A stretch of 12,599 bases of DNA from NCBI GenBank assembly GCA_945877525.1, contig CAMDVP010000065.1:1-12599 (forward strand), written 5' to 3'. A program made the translations under genes and the position numbers. Source of the DNA: an uncultured Clostridia bacterium. Its GTDB lineage: Bacteria > Bacillota > Clostridia > Christensenellales > Aristaeellaceae. Within the stretch, counting starts at the first letter, position 1. Each line of letters opens with the position of its first letter. The notes under the pieces were generated by a model. The model saw only the letters and a list, made by a program, of their open reading frames with translations. It made no database searches and had not been told where the DNA came from. This document shows, piece after piece, positions 6,320 through 12,599 of this stretch.

Positions 6320-9300
6320 TTATTCTGCCAACAAGGTCTTGATATGCCGGAAATCATCACCCACATGCCAGTAGGCATCGCCGCGCACCAGCGGCCTGGT
6401 GTTCTGGCGCAGCGCCTGCAGGGTGACCTCGGTCAGGCGCAGGTTGCCCAGGGTGTCGAAGAAAAGGAACACGTTCTCGCTGGCGATATACTTCTGCAAA
6501 TCGCTGACGCCTACCATGCCAACCTTCAGATTGGGATAACCGCCCCAGATCACACAGACGCGGCAGCGACCGAACATTTCGCACATCTCATCCAGCTTCT
6601 GTGCGCATTCACGATCCGCCAGAATCGCCTTGATCAAGCGCTCGTCATTGATGAACACCAGCTTCATCACCCAACTCTCACGCAGCTGATCCTGCTCTAC
6701 GCCGTCCTCCAGCTCAAACAGCGCGTGCTCACGTTCCTCCAGCACCTCATGCAGCTCGTTGATAGTTTCCTTGATCTGCGCCATATCGCTGGCATACGTC
6801 TTCACGCAGCCGAGGTCACGCAGGTCGTAGAGCTTGCGCTTGGGGCCATCGAACACATACACATCGGCGCGATGAATGAAAATGTTCTGCTGCACCTGCA
6901 GTACAATGCTGCGCATGATGTTGCTCTTGCCATACTTCGGCCGGCCGGAGACGATGAAGGTAGACAGGCTGTCCAGGTTGACTGTGACATATTCCACCGT
7001 GCTGTACTCCATGCCCAGCACTATCTCGTAGGGCTTCTTGAACTGATCGGGATGCTTGCGCAGTTCCTCGGAGAGCTTCAGCTCCTTGGGCACCACGGGT
7101 ACCTTCTGCGCACAGACGCTAAACTGCTTCTCCCGCTCCGCCATCCGGACCAGCATGCCCTCGCGCAGCTCCTTCTCGCTGTCAGCCTCCAGCGGAAGCG
7201 CAAACTGCACCTCTACCCAACGCTTCTGCAACGGCGCCAGCGCGCAGCCCGGCGTGCGGTGAGGCTCGAAGCCGCGGATATTTGTCATGGTGTAGTACTC
7301 GCCGGTGTCGTTGCAGGACAGGCAAAACTGCTTACCGAAGGAGGCGGCAATACGGTAGTTCAGGTTGTTGTGGGCGCTGCCGGTGATCATCATCGTGATG
7401 CCCACGGCGATGCCCTCGCGGCCCAGGGACTGCAGCATATCGTCGTAATGCTCGAAGTACTCGCGGAAAGCGGCGATATTGTCAATGACCAGCACCCACA
7501 GCGGCATATCCTTCGCGCCTGTTTCCAGGTATGCAGCGTAGGTACCGACGCCATGTTCCATCAGCCGGTTGCGTCGGGTGATGATCTCCTGCTGAATCAT
7601 CTTGATCATGTTGACAATACGGTCTTCCTCATGCACGTCCGCCACGCCGCCGACAAATTTGCTGTTTTCAAACATTTTCAGCGCCATGGTGCCTGCGTCA
7701 ATGATATAGAAATTCACATCGGCAGGGGAGTAATTCATGATGACCGTATAGATGATCGTGGAAAGCGTCATGGTCTTGCCCATCTGCGCCGAACCGATAA
7801 TGAACGTGTTATCCTGGGACAGGTTGATTTCATACGCACCCTGGTAATGACGCTCCGGGTCATCGTACAGTGCAGGATAAACCACTACGCTATTAACAGA
7901 TTTTATCACATTTTGGTCAATATTGTCAATATAAACTTTATCAGGAAGCGGAGGCAGGCATACTTTGGGTGGAGCCTCCAGGCCAGTCTGCCGGAAGTAA
8001 TCCGCAACATACTTCACCAGCACCTCCAGCTGGCTGGTATCGCGGGCCTCCTCGCCGTTGCTGTTTTTCTTGGCTTCCGCACGGTATACCGGCGTCGCCT
8101 TGCCCCACATGTTCAATTCGTTGATCACGAAGGGCTGCGCCACGTTGGGGTCGATGTTGGGTACAGGGCCGCCGCTATACCCGCTTTGGAACAGCTCGAA
8201 CACCTCATTGTTGCCCACCTGCAGATAGGCGCGGCCGGGCTCGCGAATCTCGGCAGCCAGGGGCGTTTTGATCATTTCCTGGCTGTCCTCCTTGGAAGCC
8301 ACCTTCAGGCACAGCTTGAAGCGACTGTTGGACCATATCTGCGCGTCCACAACGCCGCTGGGCTTTTGGGTAGCCAGGATCAGATGCACGCCCAGGGAAC
8401 GGCCAACGCGCGCTGCGGACACAAGCTCCTTCATGAAGTCAGGCTGCTCAGCCTTCAGCTCGGCAAACTCGTCCACCACGATAATTAGATGCGGCAGGGC
8501 GACCGGTGCATTGCCGGCGCGGTGCTCCTTGATGTAGTCGTCAATCTTGTTGACCTTCGCCTTGGCGAACAGCTCCTTGCGGCGCTCCAGCTCTGCACGG
8601 ATGGACTTCAGCGAGCGGTCAATCTCGCGGCCGTCAATATCGGTGATGGTACCCGTCAGGTGCGGCAGGCCGGTGAACAGGTTGGACATGCCGCCGCCCT
8701 TGAAGTCAATCAGCAGGAAGCTGACCTCATCCGGCGGGAAATACAGCGCCAGGTTAATCAGGTAGGTCTGCATGATTTCCGACTTGCCGGAGCCTGTCGT
8801 GCCGGCCACCAGGCCATGGGGGCCATGGGCCTTTTCATGAATATCCAGGTACTGAATGACGTTTTTCGTCTTGACGCCCAGGGGTACCGCCATGGATTTT
8901 TCAATCTTGCTCTGCGACCACAGCTTGCCGATGTCCAGGTCAGAGGCGCGCTGAATGCCCAGCAGGTTATACAGCGTGATGCTCTTGGCCATTTCGTTAG
9001 CCAGGTTGGATTCCACTACCTCCACCCTGCAAAGCTTGTTGACAATCTCGTACATCCACTCTTCCATGATGTTTGCATAGGTGAAGTGGTGCCGCTTTTC
9101 GCCGGACACCGTGTAGATCAGACTGCCCGCATTGGCCTGCCGGTCAAGCTCGACCATCTGGGCGCAGCCGCGGGGAATACGCTCCTCATGCTCATCCATG
9201 AAGATGAACCGTACCCCCAGCGGTGTGCAATGCTCGAAGAACTGGGAGATGGGGTGGTTGCGGATCATATCCACACGATAGACGAAGATAACGAAGTACT

Positions 9301-10936
9301 CCGGCCAGATCATGCGCTTGTCCTCAGCCACAGCCGAGCGCTCCGACAGAATTCTATACAGCACCTCCAAGTGGAACTTTGCGCTTTCCTCATCGCAGAG
9401 GATATTGCGGTAGGTGCCGCTCTCGCTGTCGAAGCAGTTCTTCAGCCAGCGGGCCCAGCGGAACTTCTCCTGATCCTCTTCTCCAATCACATAATAGATG
9501 CGCAGCTCTTTGTAATAATGGCGCACCGTCAGATCGACGGTCATGTTCTTGAGCATCTCATACAGCCATGTGCGCTGGCCCACCACGCCAATGGCTCCAA
9601 CGCTGTTCAGCCGGGCCACCACAGGCGCGTCATCCAGCATCTTGTACTTGTTGACCACATTCGTGGCAATGTCCAGCAGTTCGTCGTCCGACTGGCGGTA
9701 TTCCTGTTCATTGGTTTTTACCTTGATAACGGCCTCACGCTCGCCGCGACCCAGGCGGATATCCAGGAAATCGGAATCCACCGGCGCGCGGTCGAACAGG
9801 CCGCGGCTGAAATTGCGCACGATATCCAGGTTATCCTCTGTAGAGCGGTAGATCCTGTTCAGGATACGCAGCTCGTCCTGCCGGCGCAGGGCAATCTCGT
9901 CGATCTTCTGCTTGATATAGTTGTAGTAGCGATTTTTGCGCTCCTTTTCATTTTCCTCGGCCTTCTTTTTGGTTTCCATTCGCGTGGCAAACATGACGCC
10001 GATCGACGATCCCATGGACACCAGCACATACAGCAGCATGGGCAATCGGTTACTACCGCTGCTCATCATGCCGCGCATCAGCAGCATGGTCAGCATCATG
10101 GTGACCGTCGGCAGAATGCGCAGGAGCATGTTCTCGTTCTCGGGCTTGTTCTGGGCGGCAGGCTGCTGCACGGTGATTTCATCTGTCTCCACCTGATGCT
10201 GAATACGGGAGGAGCGGATGAAGATAGGATACTGCAGGGCGCTGCCGGAGGGGTGGAGTACAGCCGAGGGCATGCCGGAGGCAATGGCCTTGGCCTTTGT
10301 GGACAGATAGAGGCAGTTCTGATTTACCTGCAGGCGCACGTCACCTATGGTCAGAAAATCTCCCGGACGAATCTGCCTGCTGCCGCTGAGCAGCGTTACA
10401 TTCACATACACATTGTACTGCCCGCTGGACTGCTCCAGCATCCAGCAGCCGTTTCCGGCAGCGGTTAGCCTGACCTGCTCATGCAGTGTACCCTCGGTCT
10501 GCAGCTGAATGGTAGAACCGTTCAGGCCGCCGATGGTCAGCTGCCGTGCATCAGCCATGGAGATGCGCTGATCATAGTCCTCCAGCACATGCCTGATCTG
10601 CTCGTCCACGGTGATGGCCAGCACCTCCCGCAGCACATTTCCCACCTGCACGCAGATGGACAGCTGCATCCGGTTGCCAAGCTGGCATTCCCGAACCTGA
10701 CGGGGCGCCTCGCCGGGATTGCGAAGGAAAATCTGCACATCCTCCTGTGCAGCAATGTTCCAGCCCGAAGCGCTCCTGCACAGGTCAAAGGAAAACCTGC
10801 CCGCACAGTTGAGCAGGCGGAAATCGCAGTCCTTCTCTGTGCCGACCCGGATGGGACTCATGGTGTCCTGCCCCGCGTCCAGCTCCCACATATGGCTTTC
10901 GTTGCTGAGAAGAATCCGATAGAACGTCTCGATCAT
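6320..10936 (-). CDS. essC: EssC-type FtsK/SpoIIIE ATPase of type VIIb secretion
   Basis: EssC is the membrane motor that energises and selects substrates of type VIIb secretion. This 1538-residue protein has the full family layout. Residues 1-215 hold two FHA-like domains (near VGTEKDCDF and IGGLNGSTIQL), without the canonical phosphothreonine-binding residues. Two membrane helices lie at about 270-290 and 298-320, followed by a coiled segment (322-355). ATPase 1 has a complete Walker A (GTTGSGKS, 712-719) and Walker B (LIIVVDEFAEL, 817-827). ATPase 2 has GSAQMGKT (1048-1055) but VIDN (1150-1153) where the Walker B glutamate is expected. ATPase 3 has GRPKYGKS (1331-1338) and FINDE (1428-1432). 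The ATG start has GGAGG seven bases upstream and ends in TAA. It follows the EsaB-like gene by 41 bases, as in Bacillota ess/yuk loci. The codons for residues 1000-1015 are strikingly AT-rich and contain a promoter-like sequence. By known family behaviour, domain 1 is the main hydrolysing module and the C-terminal domain binds substrates. Confidence 0.95.
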   Translation of the reverse strand: MIETFYRILLSNESHMWELDAGQDTMSPIRVGTEKDCDFRLLNCAGRFSFDLCRSASGWNIAAQEDVQIFLRNPGEAPRQVRECQLGNRMQLSICVQVGNVLREVLAITVDEQIRHVLEDYDQRISMADARQLTIGGLNGSTIQLQTEGTLHEQVRLTAAGNGCWMLEQSSGQYNVYVNVTLLSGSRQIRPGDFLTIGDVRLQVNQNCLYLSTKAKAIASGMPSAVLHPSGSALQYPIFIRSSRIQHQVETDEITVQQPAAQNKPENENMLLRILPTVTMMLTMLLMRGMMSSGSNRLPMLLYVLVSMGSSIGVMFATRMETKKKAEENEKERKNRYYNYIKQKIDEIALRRQDELRILNRIYRSTEDNLDIVRNFSRGLFDRAPVDSDFLDIRLGRGEREAVIKVKTNEQEYRQSDDELLDIATNVVNKYKMLDDAPVVARLNSVGAIGVVGQRTWLYEMLKNMTVDLTVRHYYKELRIYYVIGEEDQEKFRWARWLKNCFDSESGTYRNILCDEESAKFHLEVLYRILSERSAVAEDKRMIWPEYFVIFVYRVDMIRNHPISQFFEHCTPLGVRFIFMDEHEERIPRGCAQMVELDRQANAGSLIYTVSGEKRHHFTYANIMEEWMYEIVNKLCRVEVVESNLANEMAKSITLYNLLGIQRASDLDIGKLWSQSKIEKSMAVPLGVKTKNVIQYLDIHEKAHGPHGLVAGTTGSGKSEIMQTYLINLALYFPPDEVSFLLIDFKGGGMSNLFTGLPHLTGTITDIDGREIDRSLKSIRAELERRKELFAKAKVNKIDDYIKEHRAGNAPVALPHLIIVVDEFAELKAEQPDFMKELVSAARVGRSLGVHLILATQKPSGVVDAQIWSNSRFKLCLKVASKEDSQEMIKTPLAAEIREPGRAYLQVGNNEVFELFQSGYSGGPVPNIDPNVAQPFVINELNMWGKATPVYRAEAKKNSNGEEARDTSQLEVLVKYVADYFRQTGLEAPPKVCLPPLPDKVYIDNIDQNVIKSVNSVVVYPALYDDPERHYQGAYEINLSQDNTFIIGSAQMGKTMTLSTIIYTVIMNYSPADVNFYIIDAGTMALKMFENSKFVGGVADVHEEDRIVNMIKMIQQEIITRRNRLMEHGVGTYAAYLETGAKDMPLWVLVIDNIAAFREYFEHYDDMLQSLGREGIAVGITMMITGSAHNNLNYRIAASFGKQFCLSCNDTGEYYTMTNIRGFEPHRTPGCALAPLQKRWVEVQFALPLEADSEKELREGMLVRMAEREKQFSVCAQKVPVVPKELKLSEELRKHPDQFKKPYEIVLGMEYSTVEYVTVNLDSLSTFIVSGRPKYGKSNIMRSIVLQVQQNIFIHRADVYVFDGPKRKLYDLRDLGCVKTYASDMAQIKETINELHEVLEEREHALFELEDGVEQDQLRESWVMKLVFINDERLIKAILADRECAQKLDEMCEMFGRCRVCVIWGGYPNLKVGMVGVSDLQKYIASENVFLFFDTLGNLRLTEVTLQALRQNTRPLVRGDAYWHVGDDFRHIKTLLAE
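7900..7929 (-). promoter_or_regulatory. Predicted internal sigma-A promoter within essC
   Basis: On the minus strand the sequence has a perfect -35 TTGACA (7929-7924), an 18-base spacer and a -10 TAAAAT (7905-7900) preceded by TGA, i.e. an extended -10. The predicted start of transcription is near 7893, reading towards the rest of essC and the substrate genes. The surrounding 7891-7940 is 20% GC (10 of 50 by hand count) inside a gene near 59%. Thirteen of the 16 codons for residues 1000-1015 end in A or T. It is a sequence prediction only. Confidence 0.5.
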
Positions 10937-10977
10937 GCTGGTGCCTCCATTCAGGCTTTATCATCAGGGCGTTGCGC

Positions 10978-11229
10978 TTATCGTGGATCCAGATAAATCC
11001 GGGTGCCGTCGCTGATACCAATCTCCGCCAGCGTCCGCTTGCCGGATATCAGCGCAATGGGATTCTCAGCACGCATATACAGCTGATCCACCTGCGCGAT
11101 GTTGATGGGCAGGTCATAAACCTTGGTCAGGGTTGCCACAAGCTCCTCGCCCGTGAGAAAATCCGGTATCTGCAAATCGTACTCCAACCCGCGGCTTCCG
11201 TCGTGAAATTCCACCATCAGCAGCTTCAC
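10978..11229 (-). CDS. esaB: EsaB/YukD-like ubiquitin-fold T7SS protein
   Basis: This 83-residue protein matches the small EsaB/YukD family, a ubiquitin-like beta-grasp fold that is cytoplasmic and needed for or regulating type VIIb secretion. Visible pattern: a first strand (LLMVEFHDG), a second strand ending YDLQIPDFLTGEEL, a helix (EELVATLTKVYDL), a late strand (PIALISGKRTLAEIGISDGT) and a closing strand (RIYLD). The length is usual for the family (about 80). The start is GTG with AAGGAGGG nine bases upstream; that ribosome site overlaps the TAA stop of the FHA gene. It sits directly before essC, the conserved neighbour, separated by 41 bases. Confidence 0.9.
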   Translation of the reverse strand: MKLLMVEFHDGSRGLEYDLQIPDFLTGEELVATLTKVYDLPINIAQVDQLYMRAENPIALISGKRTLAEIGISDGTRIYLDPR

Positions 11230-11238
11230 CGCTTTTCT

Positions 11239-11246
11239 CCCTCCTT
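11239..11246 (-). promoter_or_regulatory. Ribosome binding site of esaB overlapping the upstream stop codon
   Basis: The minus strand reads AAGGAGGG, nine bases before the GTG start at 11229. Its first two A's are part of the TAA stop (11247-11245) of the FHA gene. This fixes the GTG start and suggests ribosomes finishing the FHA gene promote initiation at esaB. Confidence 0.7.
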
Positions 11247-12599
11247 ATTGCGCGTCCGAACATACCTGGAACTCATACAGCGTCGCGATGGTAATCACAT
11301 CGCCGAAATTCAGCGAATATGTTTCAAATGGTTTCAACTTCTGACCATTGAGCTTAGTGCCGTTCTTGCTGCCCTGATCGGTCACGAAATACTGGGAATT
11401 GCCCGCCTTGGTCTGGCAGGTAATCACCAGATGCTGGTGGCTAATACCCTTGAAGTGCAACGGCTCGCGGCAAATCCTGTCATCGCTGCCGATATACTGT
11501 ACTGCATCGCGAATCGTAATGGTCACTGGGGTTGCCAGATTCTTTGACTGCAGACAGATGTGAACCGAATGCACCGGCAGTATTTCAGGCATCTCCATTT
11601 CAAACTTTTCCAGCTTTGGCTTTCGGGCTACCTTGAGCCACTCCAGCTTGCCCGTTACCGCCAGAATGGTAACCACCAGGGCCATCAGCAGCAGAAACAG
11701 CAGCATCATACTCACACTGAGCAGCGCGCCGATTAGTACGGTTACCATGGCTACCGTCACCAGCGCCACCGGAATGATCCAGATCCGCTGTTTCAGGCGC
11801 TTTCTCTGCTCCTTGTACGCTGCCAGCTGCGCATCATACTGTTGCTGCGCCTGATCGCGATGCTCGTTATAAGTCTGGTAACGATCCGTGGCAGGGCTTT
11901 TGGGTATCGGCGTCACAGCCTCCAGTGGCGCAGATTGTGGCACTGGAGCAGCCCGATGGGCGTTGTGCGAAATAGGCGCGTCGGGCTTTGAAGGTCTGGC
12001 AGATGCTGCGGGTGCAGCAGGTGCAGTCACCTGCTGCGCGGCCGAGGGCTTTGCAGTGCTGGAGAAAAACACTGGCCCGTTCGCGGATGGCGCCATGGCC
12101 TGCGGCGCGCTTCCCTGTCCGCCATTTCTGTCGAAGAACTGCACCTGCTGCGTTGTCTGCCCCGCGGTTGCGGTAGGCTGCATTCCGCCGCCTTTGCCCT
12201 GCTGATTGACTGCAGGAACCATCCAGCTATTGGGCTCCATGGGTTGGAATGTGACTTCCGGCTGTCCCGCCAATTGGCCTGCAGCCGACCCGGCATTCCA
12301 GGCGGGGGCGAAAGAACGGTTGGCCATCGTGCTCACCGGCATGCCCGTGGACTGTGGCAAACGCACCCCTCCGTCCGCTGCGTGCGCACCCTGTCCTGTG
12401 GCCTGTGCCGGCTGCCCGTCATCCGTTTCGGCATCCCGGGAAATGGCAAAGGAACGGTCAGCCATCGCGCTCACAGGCATACCCATGAATTGTGGCAAAC
12501 GTACCCCACTGTCCGCTGCTTGCGCACCCTGTCCCGCGGCCTGCGCCGGCTGCCCGTCATCCGTTTCGGCATCCCGGGAAATGGCAAAGGAACGGTCAG
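11245..12599 (-). CDS. Membrane protein with C-terminal FHA domain and N-terminal repeats (5'-partial)
   Basis: The frame is open to the window edge, so the true start is outside. The TTG at 12498 is an internal Leu codon within a repeat and not a likely start. The visible 450 residues comprise a repeat region with a 46-residue unit, a long disordered Pro/Ala/Gln/Ser-rich segment, a charged coiled stretch (RYQTYNEHRDQAQQQYDAQL), two closely spaced membrane helices (about 41 hydrophobic residues, encoded near 11785-11660) and a C-terminal FHA domain (about 11541-11255). The FHA core shows YIGSDDRICREPL, GISHQHLVI and GSKNGTKLNG, so the SxxH and NG motifs are present while the usual Arg after the first Gly is Ser. 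FHA domains bind phosphothreonine proteins. Standing 15 bases before esaB, it is probably a core or accessory membrane component, perhaps assembling with EssC, whose N-terminus is also FHA-like. It is not recognisable as EssB. Confidence 0.85.
   Translation of the reverse strand, partial: DRSFAISRDAETDDGQPAQAAGQGAQAADSGVRLPQFMGMPVSAMADRSFAISRDAETDDGQPAQATGQGAHAADGGVRLPQSTGMPVSTMANRSFAPAWNAGSAAGQLAGQPEVTFQPMEPNSWMVPAVNQQGKGGGMQPTATAGQTTQQVQFFDRNGGQGSAPQAMAPSANGPVFFSSTAKPSAAQQVTAPAAPAASARPSKPDAPISHNAHRAAPVPQSAPLEAVTPIPKSPATDRYQTYNEHRDQAQQQYDAQLAAYKEQRKRLKQRIWIIPVALVTVAMVTVLIGALLSVSMMLLFLLLMALVVTILAVTGKLEWLKVARKPKLEKFEMEMPEILPVHSVHICLQSKNLATPVTITIRDAVQYIGSDDRICREPLHFKGISHQHLVITCQTKAGNSQYFVTDQGSKNGTKLNGQKLKPFETYSLNFGDVITIATLYEFQVCSDAQ
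12322..12597 (-). repeat. Two in-frame 138-base tandem repeats in the FHA protein gene
   Basis: Two 46-residue units are visible, each starting DRSFAISRDAETDDGQPAQA and ending with a GMPVSxMA segment. Bases 12407-12461 and 12545-12599 are identical over all 55 positions, and the window ends inside the match, so the identity may extend further. A third, diverged and partial copy (NRSFAPAWNAGSAAGQ) follows at 12321-12262 in the same phase. More units may lie beyond the window edge. Confidence 0.92.

Noticed and set aside
6344..10468. Two very long plus-strand open frames (714 and 659 codons) running through essC, interrupted by a single TAG at 8486
   Set aside because: The frame is in exact codon register with essC, so its stops correspond to sense TTA, CTA and TCA codons, which this GC-rich gene almost never uses. 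The translations are His/Leu/Gln-rich with no domain, whereas the minus-strand frame carries every EssC motif.
12484..12498. TTG at 12498 as the start of the FHA protein
   Set aside because: The frame stays open to the window edge and the upstream codons are another copy of the 46-residue repeat, so this is an internal Leu codon.

Overview
The window is one tightly packed block of a type VIIb (Ess/Yuk-type, Bacillota) secretion locus. All nine genes lie on the minus strand and are read from high to low coordinates. The organism is probably a fairly high-GC Bacillota, such as a clostridial gut lineage. This rests on three observations: an EsaB/YukD-like ubiquitin-fold protein next to an EssC-type FtsK/SpoIIIE ATPase, a DUF4176-like protein, and strong AGGAGG ribosome sites with frequent GTG/TTG starts. 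Essential genes sampled by hand run near 59% GC. The exact taxon cannot be read from the sequence.

In transcription order, the right-hand part (12599-6320) is secretion machinery. It holds a 5'-truncated membrane protein with a C-terminal FHA domain and a 46-residue tandem repeat, an EsaB/YukD homologue, and a full-length 1538-residue EssC with two FHA-like N-terminal domains, two membrane helices and three ATPase modules. The middle and left part (6284-1) looks like secreted substrates and their partners. It holds a 627-residue WXG-motif protein carrying six exact-period 23-residue repeats, a DUF4176-like protein, a small coiled-coil protein, a 719-residue multidomain candidate effector with a hydrophobic core and a Thr/Ser/Lys-rich low-GC tail, a TPR protein, and the first nine codons of another gene.

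Most gaps are 15-46 bases and each start has its own ribosome site, so the block is probably one operon or two nested ones. The only long gap is 104 bases, before the TPR gene. No terminator is visible. The most unexpected signal is a near-consensus sigma-A promoter (TTGACA, 18-base spacer, TGA-TAAAAT) inside a 50-base, 20% GC patch of the essC coding sequence, between ATPase domains 1 and 2 and pointing at the substrate genes. No conventional ~100-residue EsxA, EssA or EssB is present here; if they exist they lie outside the window.
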